A DNA stretch of 64,000 nt from DATBSL01 sp964561785 (GTDB taxonomy: Bacteria > Acidobacteriota > Vicinamibacteria > Fen-336): assembly GCA_964561785.1 (NCBI GenBank), contig CAZLRF010000006.1:51359-115358 (forward strand), read 5' to 3'. The translations under genes and the position numbers were made by a program. Within the stretch, counting starts at the first letter, position 1. Each line of letters opens with the position of its first letter. Shown here piece by piece: positions 52,392 through 60,121 of the stretch. The notes beneath the pieces were generated by a model. It was not told where the DNA came from. It was given only the letters and a program-made list of their open reading frames with translations, and searched no databases.

Positions 52392-53984
52392 CTAGCGGTA
52401 GACCCGGTAGTCGATCTCCGGGAAGATGTTGTCCCGCTCCTCGAACTCGCGGAGGATCCGCTCCTCGAGCGGGCACTGGCCGCTCAACGCGCGGTAGAGG
52501 TAGTCGAGCCGGGCGACGTGGTCCCGCGTCCTCTTCTTCGCGTACTCGACCGTCGTGTTCGTCTTCATGATGAAGGCCCAGTCCGAGGACTGGGCGAGGA
52601 GCAGCTCCCGTGCCGCCTGGTCGAGCGCCCGCCGCTCGAGCGGCGTCGGGTGCTCGTAGCGGCGCGCGAGCTCGACCACGCGTTCGGCGGCCATGTCGAG
52701 GTGCGGGTAGATCCAGTCGTTCGACGCGTTGAGCCAGACCTCCGCGTACCCCGAGGCGCCCCACGTGCACATCGGCGGCTGGCAGACCTCGAGGTCTCCG
52801 AAGCGCTCCAGGTACTCGGAGGGGGTCACCGGCTTCACCACGTCCTGGTCGAAGTGCATCTTGCGGAACAGGAAGTCGAGGAACTGCGGCCCCTCGTACC
52901 ACCAGTGGCCGTACAGCTCGGCGTCGTACGGGCTCACCACGATCGGCGAGCGGCCCATCCTCGCCGCGAGGTGCTCGACCTGCCTCTGCCGGTTGAAGAG
53001 GAAGTTCCCGGCGTGGCTCGCCGCCTTCTCCATCGCCCAGGCCCGCACGTAGGGCTGCTTGTGGCCGAGGTCGGTTCCCCGCCCGGTCACCCGGTAGTAC
53101 TTGATCCCGAGGTTCTTCCTCTGCCCGTCGGGGAGGAACTCCTCGAGGTCCGACATCGGGAGCTCCCAGCCCACGTCCTTGTAGAACTCGCGGTAGTCGA
53201 AGTCGCCCGGGTATCCCGACTCCGCGCTCCAGACCTGGCGCGAGGATTCCATGTCGCGCCCGAAGAAGACGATCCCCCCGGGGGAGACGATCGGGGCGTG
53301 GACGCCGAAGCTCGGGCGCGGGTGGGCGTCGGTCAGCCCGTGCGACTCGAGGAAGCTGAAGCGGATCCCCGCCTCCTTCAGGAACACCTCGTGGCCGGGG
53401 AGGTAGCCGCACTCCGGAAGCCAGATCCCGTCCGGGTTGCGGTCGAAGTGCTTGCGGTAGTGCTGCGCGCCGACCTGCACCTGCGCGCGCACCGCCTGCG
53501 GGACGGGGTCCATGAGCGGGAAGAACCCGTGGGTCGCGCCGCAGGTGATGATCTCCAGCCGGCCCGCGTCGCGGTGCTTGCGGAAGGCGGAGACGAGGTT
53601 CGATCCGTACCCCTCCCGGAACACCCGCCGCACGTCGGAGAGCTCGTGGAGGTAGAACCACGCGAGGTCGTGGAACTGCGGCTGCCAGCGCTTGGTGCGC
53701 TCCACCTCCCGCCGGGCGAGCTCGACCAGGCCGTCGAGGTGCCGGTGGTAGCGCTGGATCAGCAGCTCGTCCGTCATCATCGAGACGAGCGGGGGCGACA
53801 GCGTCATCGTCAGCCGGTACTCGACGCCGTCGCCGAGGAGGCCGTCGAGGACCCGCACGATCGGGACGTAGGTCTCGGTGAGCGCCTCGAAGAACCAGTC
53901 CTCCTCGAGGAAGGACGGGTACTCCGGGTGGCGCACGTACGGCAGGTGCGCGTGGAGGACGGGGCACCAGTAACCGGTGGGCAT
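52392..53984 (-). CDS. GH57 family 1,4-alpha-glucan branching enzyme
   Basis: 530 residues, matching the Thermus TT1467-type GH57 branching enzymes. The N-terminal VLHAHLPYVRHPEYPSFLEE, the nucleophile Glu in GIWLPECGYLPG (about residue 191), the acid/base Asp in SPYDAELYGHWWYEG (about 351) and a helical C-terminal DUF1957 domain (CTWGASGYAEVWLNASNDW) are all present. It makes alpha-1,6 branches in glycogen-like polymers. A DUF4912 gene lies directly upstream, a known partnership. Confidence 0.95.
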   Translation of the reverse strand: MPTGYWCPVLHAHLPYVRHPEYPSFLEEDWFFEALTETYVPIVRVLDGLLGDGVEYRLTMTLSPPLVSMMTDELLIQRYHRHLDGLVELARREVERTKRWQPQFHDLAWFYLHELSDVRRVFREGYGSNLVSAFRKHRDAGRLEIITCGATHGFFPLMDPVPQAVRAQVQVGAQHYRKHFDRNPDGIWLPECGYLPGHEVFLKEAGIRFSFLESHGLTDAHPRPSFGVHAPIVSPGGIVFFGRDMESSRQVWSAESGYPGDFDYREFYKDVGWELPMSDLEEFLPDGQRKNLGIKYYRVTGRGTDLGHKQPYVRAWAMEKAASHAGNFLFNRQRQVEHLAARMGRSPIVVSPYDAELYGHWWYEGPQFLDFLFRKMHFDQDVVKPVTPSEYLERFGDLEVCQPPMCTWGASGYAEVWLNASNDWIYPHLDMAAERVVELARRYEHPTPLERRALDQAARELLLAQSSDWAFIMKTNTTVEYAKKRTRDHVARLDYLYRALSGQCPLEERILREFEERDNIFPEIDYRVYR

Positions 53985-53994
53985 CCTGCGTCCC

Positions 53995-55119
53995 CTAGCG
54001 CCTGAAGGTGTCGCTCGCTCCTCCCGGCCGGAAGGCGTCGCTCGCGCCGCCCGGGCGGAAGGCGTCGCTCGCGCCGCCGCGCCCCGCGCGACGGCCCGGC
54101 TCGCCGGGAGCGCTCGAGCCGTCGATCGACTCCGACTCCCAGGGCTCGCTCGCGACGCCGGCTTCCCTCTCCTTGCGCCCCGCCTCCTCCGCCGCCGAGG
54201 GCGGAAGCTCGCGAGCGTCCCGGTAGCTCATCCGCCGCCGTGCTCGCTCGGGCGACGGCCCGACCCGCGGAGTCACCACGGTGTTGCTGTCGGCCAGCCT
54301 CCGGAACTCGCCCGAGGGCAGCGTCACCCCGAGCTCCGCGCGGTAGGTGCGGCGCGCCGAGTCGGTCCGGATGTACCACCACCGCGCGCCCGGCGGGAGC
54401 AGGATGTCGCTCGAGCCCCCGCTCACCGGGTCGAGCACGCGCAGGGTCAGCCGCGACAGCGCGAGGCCCCGCTCGCCGATCGCCCGGGCGAGGTCCCTCA
54501 TGACCGCGGGGTCCACGTCCCAGTACGCGAAGATCCACTCCGGGTCGCGCACGAGCAAGCGCACCCGGTTGACGCCGTACGTCTGCGGGAAGATGAACTT
54601 CTCCTCCTCGAAGTACCGCCGGGGCAGCTCGCGGGGCAGGAACTTCGCGGCGCGGATCTGGTCCTCTTCGCTCAGGCCGGGGACCGCGCCCGGAGCCTCG
54701 GGCTCGACGGGCGCGACCCGCCGCGCGCGGGATCGCGCCTTTGCCTTCGGCTCCGGTGCCGGCCGGCGCGACCGAGTCCTCTTCGCCGACGCGGGCTCCA
54801 CCACGGCCGCGGGCCTCTTCCGCCCGGGCCTCTCCACCGCCGCCGGCTTGGTCGCGGCGGCCTGAGCCGCTCGCGGCGCCGGCTTGCGCGCGCCGGCGAC
54901 CGTGGCCGCCTTCCGGGCCTTCGCCTTCGCGGAGGCGGCCTTCTTCGGCGCGACCGTCTTGCCCGCCCCTGGCGCCGCGGGCGTCTCCGCCGAGGCGCCG
55001 GCCCTGCGCACCGCCGCCGCCTTCACCCCGGCCTTGCGTGCCGCGGGCTTCGCCCCGGCGCTCTTCGCGCTCGCCTTCGCCGCGCGGGCGCCCCCCGTCG
55101 CCTTCTCCCTGGTCGCCAT
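53995..55119 (-). CDS. DUF4912 protein with histone H1-like basic N-terminus
   Basis: 374 residues. The first 135 are an Ala/Lys/Arg/Pro-rich low-complexity tail like that of histone H1. The DUF4912 domain spans about 150-290 (PQTYGVNRVRLLVRDPEWIFAYWDV, then VLDPVSGGSSDILLPPGARWWYI). The C-terminus ends in three copies of a nine-residue repeat, GGASDAFRP. DUF4912 is thought to bind sugar polymers and is often encoded beside GH57 branching enzymes. Why it carries a DNA-binding-like tail is unknown. A TATACT box ends eight bases before the ATG. Confidence 0.88.
   Translation of the reverse strand: MATREKATGGARAAKASAKSAGAKPAARKAGVKAAAVRRAGASAETPAAPGAGKTVAPKKAASAKAKARKAATVAGARKPAPRAAQAAATKPAAVERPGRKRPAAVVEPASAKRTRSRRPAPEPKAKARSRARRVAPVEPEAPGAVPGLSEEDQIRAAKFLPRELPRRYFEEEKFIFPQTYGVNRVRLLVRDPEWIFAYWDVDPAVMRDLARAIGERGLALSRLTLRVLDPVSGGSSDILLPPGARWWYIRTDSARRTYRAELGVTLPSGEFRRLADSNTVVTPRVGPSPERARRRMSYRDARELPPSAAEEAGRKEREAGVASEPWESESIDGSSAPGEPGRRAGRGGASDAFRPGGASDAFRPGGASDTFRR
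54004..54078 (-). repeat. 27-base tandem repeat in the DUF4912 gene
   Basis: Two full copies (54004-54030, 54031-54057) and a 21-base partial copy (54058-54078). Copies 2 and 3 are identical over their shared length; copy 1 has a few changes. They encode GGASDAFRP units in frame, so copy-number changes would preserve the frame. Confidence 0.8.
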
Positions 55120-55127
55120 AGGGCGCC

Positions 55128-55133
55128 AGTATA
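55128..55133 (-). promoter_or_regulatory. Candidate -10 box of the DUF4912 gene
   Basis: TATACT on the minus strand, then eight bases and the ATG at 55119. It lies in the 32-base spacer after the Spy-like gene. No -35 recognised. Confidence 0.4.
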
Positions 55134-55151
55134 CGCCGAAGGGGTGATCCT

Positions 55152-55658
55152 CTACTCTCGCGGCTGGGCCGGTCGGGCGCGGGGCCGCTGGCGTCCCAGC
55201 GCCTCGCGCAGCCGCTGCTCGACCTCGGACTCGAGCACGCGGTACTTCGCCTGCTGGAGCGGCGTCAGCATCGCGTCGAGCGCCTCGAGGTTCCTCGCCG
55301 TCCGGGCCGGCCCCTCGGCGTCGAGCGTCTTGATGCGAGAGAGCAGCTCCACGACCTGGGCCTCGGTCGCGCCCCCCTGCCGGAGCAGCCGCCGCATCTC
55401 GCGCGTGAGCCGGGCCCTCTCGAAGAAGTACTCGCGCCGCTCGGCCTGCAGCTTCTTCACGAGCGGGATCGCCTTCGCGAACTGGGCGTCGTCGAGGCCG
55501 AGGCTCTCCTGCAGGTTGCTCACCACGTAGGCGTCGACCATCCGCAGGGCCTCTTCACGGGCGGGTCGCTCCCCCGGCCCCGGCCCCTCCTGCGCGAGCG
55601 CGGGGAACGCGACGGCGCCCGCCAGGGCCGCCGCGATCACGATCATCCTCGTCCTCAC
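55152..55658 (-). CDS. Periplasmic Spy/CpxP-like protein
   Basis: 168 residues. A signal peptide ends near FPALAQE (about residue 23). The mature protein is helical, with a repeated Leu/Gln/Arg pattern (DDAQFAKAIPLVKKLQAER, then LTPLQQAKYRVLE) like the LTxxQ-containing Spy/CpxP and heavy-metal-resistance family. It probably acts as a periplasmic chaperone or stress sensor. The ATG overlaps the anti-sigma gene stop as ATGA, placing it in the ECF sigma operon as a likely regulon member. Confidence 0.82.
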   Translation of the reverse strand: MRTRMIVIAAALAGAVAFPALAQEGPGPGERPAREEALRMVDAYVVSNLQESLGLDDAQFAKAIPLVKKLQAERREYFFERARLTREMRRLLRQGGATEAQVVELLSRIKTLDAEGPARTARNLEALDAMLTPLQQAKYRVLESEVEQRLREALGRQRPRARPAQPRE

Positions 55659-56179
55659 GACTCACCTCCAATCCCGCGCAGCGAGGCGACGACGTCCCGC
55701 GACTCCTCCTCGGTCAGGGCCGCGACGAGCGCCCTCGCCGGAAGCGCCTCGTCGAGCACGCCCGGGCTGTCTTCGAGCACCGCCTCCAGCACCGCGAGCG
55801 ACGGGTCGTCCTTCTCCTCCGGCAGGGCCGCCCAGGCGGGCAGCGTCGCCGACGGCGAGGCGGCGGGTGCCGGGAGCGACCCCGGGCGCAGCGCGACCAC
55901 CGCCACCGCGGCCGCCGCGGCGAGCGGGGCGAGCCACGCCCACCACCGCGCGCGCCGCCCCTCCGCCTCGATCCTGCGACCCACGTTGCGCCGCAGGGCC
56001 TCCCAGTACAGGGGGTGCGGCTCCGGCACGTCGTCCGCCCGCGCGAGCGCGAGGGCCTCGCGCGCCTCGTCCACCCGGCTCGCGCACTGCGCGCACGCCG
56101 CCAGATGCACCGCCTCCTCGGGAGAGCCCGGCCCCTGCGCCAGGTCCACGACCCGATCCTCCGCCACGTGGGCGCTCAT
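55655..56179 (-). CDS. Zinc-finger anti-sigma factor (membrane-anchored)
   Basis: 174 residues. The N-terminal zinc-binding H-x3-C-x2-C motif (HLAACAQCASRVDE) is typical of ZAS anti-sigma domains. One transmembrane helix (WWAWLAPLAAAAAVAVVALRPG) lies near 80-102, followed by a periplasmic Glu/Ala-rich domain. It should hold the cognate ECF sigma factor at the membrane. ATGA overlaps exist on both sides, with the sigma gene and the Spy-like gene. Confidence 0.85.
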   Translation of the reverse strand: MSAHVAEDRVVDLAQGPGSPEEAVHLAACAQCASRVDEAREALALARADDVPEPHPLYWEALRRNVGRRIEAEGRRARWWAWLAPLAAAAAVAVVALRPGSLPAPAASPSATLPAWAALPEEKDDPSLAVLEAVLEDSPGVLDEALPARALVAALTEEESRDVVASLRGIGGES

Positions 56180-56826
56180 CGCCTCACCTCCTCGGCCTCC
56201 CGGACCATGCGCCTCAGGTTCGCGAGGGCGTGGAACAGGTTCGCCTTCACCGTCCCCACCGTCGAGCCCAGGATCCTCGCCACCTCCTCGTGCGTCAGCT
56301 CGTGGTAGACCTTGAGGATCAGCGTGGCCCGCTGCCGCTCGGGCAGCCGGCCGACCGCGGCCCGGACGCGGCGGGCCTCGTCGCTCGACTCCAGCTGCGC
56401 CTGCGCCCCTGGGTCCGGATCGGGGAGCGCGTCCGGCAGATCCAGCGCCGGGGGCTTGCGCGCCGCCCGGAAGTTCAGGCACGCGTTCACCGCGATCCGG
56501 TAGAGCCAGGTCGAGAACGAGCTGTCACCCCTGAAGCGGGGGATCGCCTTCCACGCCTTCAGGAACACCTCCTGCGCGATGTCGTTCGCGTCCTCGTGGT
56601 TGTTCACGAAGCGGTAGCAGAGGCGGTAGACGGCCCGCTGGTGGCGAGCGACGAGGAGATCGAAGGCCTCCTTCTCGCCCCGCTGGCAGGCCTCCACGGC
56701 CTGTCGGTCTTCCTCGCCCGCGTCCCTCGGCTCGCCCGACCCCGCCGCCGCCGAATCGAGGCCGTCGGGCAACGCCATCGCCGCGCTCGTCACGGACACC
56801 GCCTGCCCATCCGGACTGCTCCTCAC
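56176..56826 (-). CDS. ECF (RpoE-type) RNA polymerase sigma factor
   Basis: 216 residues. Region 2 (LVARHQRAVYRLCYRFVNNHE, then DIAQEVFLKAWKAIPRF and FSTWLYRIAVNACLNFRAAR) and region 4 (LPERQRATLILKVYHELTHEE, then GSTVGTVKANLFHALANLR) are typical of group 4 sigma factors. The GTG at 56826 overlaps the upstream membrane-protein stop as GTGA. An internal ATG at residue 17 is an alternative. With the anti-sigma and Spy-like genes it forms an envelope-stress cassette. Confidence 0.93.
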   Translation of the reverse strand: MRSSPDGQAVSVTSAAMALPDGLDSAAAGSGEPRDAGEEDRQAVEACQRGEKEAFDLLVARHQRAVYRLCYRFVNNHEDANDIAQEVFLKAWKAIPRFRGDSSFSTWLYRIAVNACLNFRAARKPPALDLPDALPDPDPGAQAQLESSDEARRVRAAVGRLPERQRATLILKVYHELTHEEVARILGSTVGTVKANLFHALANLRRMVREAEEVRR

Positions 56827-58958
56827 GGACTTGGACCGGAGGCGGGCACGGGGGGTTGAACGGCGAGCTCGATCGCGCGCACGAGCATCGGGCCGCCGCC
56901 TTCGAGGGTCAGGCTCACCGCCCCGTCGGATCGACGAACCGCCAGATCGACCTCCCAGCCATCGGAGGTGGGCCGGCAGGGGAACCGCCGCCGCGGGGCC
57001 CCGGGCTGGTCAGGGGCCACGGACACGAAGGGAACCCGCACGCCGCCGTCGAGGACCTCGGCGGAGAGCCTCCCGCGCACCGCCCCCGCCGGCAACAGCA
57101 GCCGCCGGCCGATGGCGACGCCGGCGGGATGGCGGTGCGGCTCGTACAGCGGCCCCCATCCCAGGGCCGAGGGCGACCAGACCGCGCCGACGGAGGCAGT
57201 CGCCCCAGGAAGCGGAAGCGACACCGCGGGCCTCCCGAGCAGACGCACCGCGTCGCGATCGTCGGTGCGCGCGTGGCTCAGCGCCGCCGCGGCCTGGGCG
57301 GCGACCACGAGAGCGACCCCGGCCACGGCCACGCGCCCGGCCGTCGCTCCCGCCGCTCTCCAGGGGAGCGCCGCCGCCAGGGCCGCCGCCCACAGCGCCG
57401 CGAGCCGGTGACGGTCGGGGTCGGCGAGGACGTACGCGGGAAGCAGCCCGGTCCACTCGCGGGCGCCCGAGAGCTCACGGAAGAGAGGCGCGGTCCCGTC
57501 CCGGTCGCGGTGCACGAGGCGCGGCTCGGCCGCTCCCGCCATCCCGCACGCGAGCGTCCACCCCAGCAGAAGCGCGCTCCCGGCCGTGAGCCCGCGCCGG
57601 TCGACCACGAGGGCCGCCGCCACCGCCAGCAGCGGGGCGATCGGGACGAGGAAGCGCCCCGGCGGATTGAAGCCGCCCCTCCACATGTGCCACGTCCCCG
57701 CCGTCAGGACGACCGCGGCCACGGCGAGTCCCGCAGCGAGGGCGAGCCGCCGGTCGCGCCGCGCGAGAACGGCGAATCCCGGCACGGCGAGGACGAGCGC
57801 CGGCGCGTACGCGAGCAGGCCGAACTCCTGATCGAGGAGCAGGCCGGGCAGCCCCTCGCCCAGCGTCGACAGCGCGAGCTCGGGCCTCCGGCCGTAGACC
57901 CTGCGGGGATCCCAGAAGCCGTAGAGGGCCTGGTGGTAGAGAAGGAGCCCCGCCGCCGAGACGACGCCGGGGGCGAGAAGCCACGGCGCCCGACGCGGGC
58001 TGCGCCATAGAGCGTGGGCCACGACGACGACCGCGAGGGGGGTGTAGCGCACGTTCAGCCACGGCAGCACGGCGGCGCAGGCGCCCGCCGAGGCCACGGC
58101 CCAGGACGCGTTCCGACGGCCCGCGCGCAGGCCGAAGGAGAGGGCGAGCGCCGCCGGCACCTCGGTGAACACGAGGCCCGCGTAGTGCGCGAGCGGTGCG
58201 GACAGCACGGCGGCCCACCCCGCGGCGTCGGCCAGGGCCTCGCGGCCGGTCAGCTCGCGCACCCACTCGCGCACCTCGCGGGCGACGAGCGCGGCGACGA
58301 ACGCGAGCCAGACGCTCACCCCCGCATAGCCCGCGGCCGCCCACGCGGGCAGCACGAGAACGGACAGGCCCACGGCGTGCAGGGAGAAGATCTCGCCGTC
58401 CCTCCCACGGACGCGGTAGTGGGGCTCGAGCGGCGCGTCGTGGAACACGCGGTAACGCCCCCTCGCATAGTCGTCCTCGAGGGACAGGTCCGCGTCTCGC
58501 AGGAGGCTCTCCGCGACCATGAGGTAATGCGGCTCGTCGCCCCGCGGGCCGACCTGCGCGTGGGTTCGCCCGGCGAACACCGCCAGCGCGGCGAAAGCGA
58601 GGGGCAGGAACGCCCGCCCCCCGGGGACGCGCCACCCGGCCCGGGGCGCGACGAGCGCCAAGCCGGCCAGCGTGAGCACCATGAGCGCGGGCCCCGAGAG
58701 GGCCCGCGGTCCCGCGAACGAGGCCCCGGCGAGGAACACGGCCAGCGGGACGAGGAGCCCCGAGGCCGGGGCGAGCGCGTCGCGCGTGCGCCACGCCAGC
58801 CACCCGACCGCCGCGGCGGCGGCGAGGCCGAGGCCCCACCCCGGGACGCCGAGCCAGGCCCCCCCCGGCCGCGCCGCCGCCCCGGCCGCGGCCGCGAGCG
58901 CAGGCAGAACCAGGCCGAGGGCACCGAGGACGCGACGGCCGGCACTCACGGGGCTCAT
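56823..58958 (-). CDS. Polytopic membrane protein, GT-C glycosyltransferase-like
   Basis: 711 residues, about eleven membrane helices followed by a C-terminal soluble domain of about 110. The first large periplasmic loop carries QVGPRGDEPHYLMVAESLL; the D-E pair after a membrane helix is the usual active-site signature of GT-C enzymes. The arrangement resembles the paralogues at 26088-29821 but the sequence is distinct (RGDEPHY instead of DGATYH). It probably glycosylates an envelope component; the substrate is unknown. Its stop overlaps the sigma-factor start, which may tie its expression to that operon. Confidence 0.8.
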   Translation of the reverse strand: MSPVSAGRRVLGALGLVLPALAAAAGAAARPGGAWLGVPGWGLGLAAAAAVGWLAWRTRDALAPASGLLVPLAVFLAGASFAGPRALSGPALMVLTLAGLALVAPRAGWRVPGGRAFLPLAFAALAVFAGRTHAQVGPRGDEPHYLMVAESLLRDADLSLEDDYARGRYRVFHDAPLEPHYRVRGRDGEIFSLHAVGLSVLVLPAWAAAGYAGVSVWLAFVAALVAREVREWVRELTGREALADAAGWAAVLSAPLAHYAGLVFTEVPAALALSFGLRAGRRNASWAVASAGACAAVLPWLNVRYTPLAVVVVAHALWRSPRRAPWLLAPGVVSAAGLLLYHQALYGFWDPRRVYGRRPELALSTLGEGLPGLLLDQEFGLLAYAPALVLAVPGFAVLARRDRRLALAAGLAVAAVVLTAGTWHMWRGGFNPPGRFLVPIAPLLAVAAALVVDRRGLTAGSALLLGWTLACGMAGAAEPRLVHRDRDGTAPLFRELSGAREWTGLLPAYVLADPDRHRLAALWAAALAAALPWRAAGATAGRVAVAGVALVVAAQAAAALSHARTDDRDAVRLLGRPAVSLPLPGATASVGAVWSPSALGWGPLYEPHRHPAGVAIGRRLLLPAGAVRGRLSAEVLDGGVRVPFVSVAPDQPGAPRRRFPCRPTSDGWEVDLAVRRSDGAVSLTLEGGGPMLVRAIELAVQPPVPASGPSP

Positions 58959-59062
58959 GTCGGGGTCCGCGCGATTCTGGTCTTCTCGAGCCGCCAAGTC
59001 CACCCGTCGGCCCCACACCGCCGGAATCGGCGAACGACCTCCCGTGGAACCGGGGCACGGCA

Positions 59063-59091
59063 TTGACTTTCGCCAGATTTTCGCCTACGTT
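59063..59091 (+). promoter_or_regulatory. lexA promoter with a TTCGCC direct repeat (candidate LexA operator)
   Basis: TTGACT (59063-59068), a 17-base spacer and TACGTT (59086-59091). Inside the spacer are two TTCGCC copies spaced 11 bases apart, one helical turn, so a bound protein would block RNA polymerase. Autorepression by LexA is the obvious reading; LexA motifs vary between phyla and direct-repeat operators are known elsewhere. Confidence 0.5.
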
Positions 59092-59111
59092 GGGCGCGGG
59101 AGGAATCGCTC

Positions 59112-59717
59112 ATGTACCTGACCCGCCGGCAGAAGGAGATCCTCGACTTCCTGGACCGGTTCATCGAGCGCAAGGGCTACGCCCCGACGATCGAGGAGAC
59201 GGCCGAGCACTTCGGTCTCCGCTCCCTCGCCACGGTCCACAAGCACCTCACCAACCTCCAGAAGAAAGGGGCGGTGAGGCGCGACTGGAACCGCAGCCGG
59301 GCGCTCGAGCTCGTGCCGACCGAGGTCCGCGTGGAGGCCGTGGAGCTGCCGCTGCTCGGGCGCGTGGCGGCCGGCTCCCCGATCGAGGCGATCGACGCGA
59401 GCGAGACCATCTTCGTCCCGCAGGACATGGTGGGCCGCCGCGAGACCTACGTCCTGCAGGTCAAGGGCGACTCGATGATCGAGGAGCAGATCCGCGACGG
59501 GGACTACGTCATCGTCGAGAACCGGCGGGTGGCCCGGGACGGCGAGATGGTGATCGCCCTGCTCGACGGGGAGAGCGTCACCCTCAAGAAGATGTACCGC
59601 GAGGGGGGCGGGCAGGTCCGCTTGCAGCCTGCGAACGCACGGCTCAAGCCGCTCATCGTCGACCAGGACCGGCTTCGGATCCAGGGAGTCGTGATCGGGG
59701 TCCTGCGAAAGTACTGA
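59112..59717 (+). CDS. lexA: LexA SOS repressor / self-cleaving protease
   Basis: 201 residues. The N-terminal winged helix starts YLTRRQKEILDFLDRF and the recognition helix is LRSLATVHKHLTNLQ. The self-cleavage site is the A87-G88 bond in RVAAGSP. The catalytic dyad is S121 in KGDSMIEE and K159 in VTLKK. GGAGG lies eight bases before the ATG. It represses DNA-damage genes until RecA-stimulated cleavage; dinB lies two genes downstream. Confidence 0.97.
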   Translation: MYLTRRQKEILDFLDRFIERKGYAPTIEETAEHFGLRSLATVHKHLTNLQKKGAVRRDWNRSRALELVPTEVRVEAVELPLLGRVAAGSPIEAIDASETIFVPQDMVGRRETYVLQVKGDSMIEEQIRDGDYVIVENRRVARDGEMVIALLDGESVTLKKMYREGGGQVRLQPANARLKPLIVDQDRLRIQGVVIGVLRKY

Positions 59718-59760
59718 GAACGCGGCCGCCGGGCTACACTCCGCCCCGGAGGCTCATCGA

Positions 59761-60072
59761 ATGGCCGAGGAGAAGCCGGCGTCGCTCAACTTCACGGTGG
59801 TCCCGGACGAGGACCCGCACGTCCCCCGCGTCTACAGCAACTTCTGCGCGATCCAGAACTCGCCGTTCGACTTCACCCTGACCTTCTGCGAGATGCTCCC
59901 GATGGGTGAGAAGCAGATGCGCGAGGCCCAGGCGACGCACACGGTGCGGGCCCCCGTGAGGGCCCGCCTCGTCGTGCCCGTGCAGATGGTCCCCGGCCTC
60001 ATCGCGGCCCTGCAGGACAACTTCCGCCTCTACCAGGAGTCCTTCGGCCCGCCCCGCGGGCCCGTCAACTGA
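59761..60072 (+). CDS. DUF3467 protein
   Basis: 103 residues. It contains RVYSNFCAIQNSPFDFTLTFCEM and later RLVVPVQMVPGLIAALQDN, matching DUF3467. The family is widespread and small and has no known function. GGAGG precedes the ATG and a TACACT box lies 26 bases upstream. It lies between lexA and dinB on the same strand, but the neighbours do not reveal a role. Confidence 0.88.
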   Translation: MAEEKPASLNFTVVPDEDPHVPRVYSNFCAIQNSPFDFTLTFCEMLPMGEKQMREAQATHTVRAPVRARLVVPVQMVPGLIAALQDNFRLYQESFGPPRGPVN

Positions 60073-60109
60073 CCCCGACACCCGGACCTCGGCGGGCCGG
60101 GTCCGGGCC

Positions 60110-60115
60110 TATGCT
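60110..60115 (+). promoter_or_regulatory. Candidate -10 box of dinB (leaderless type)
   Basis: TATGCT, six bases, then the GTG at 60122. GGGAG between them is too close to the start for a normal ribosome site. Confidence 0.45.
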
Positions 60116-60121
60116 GGGAGC

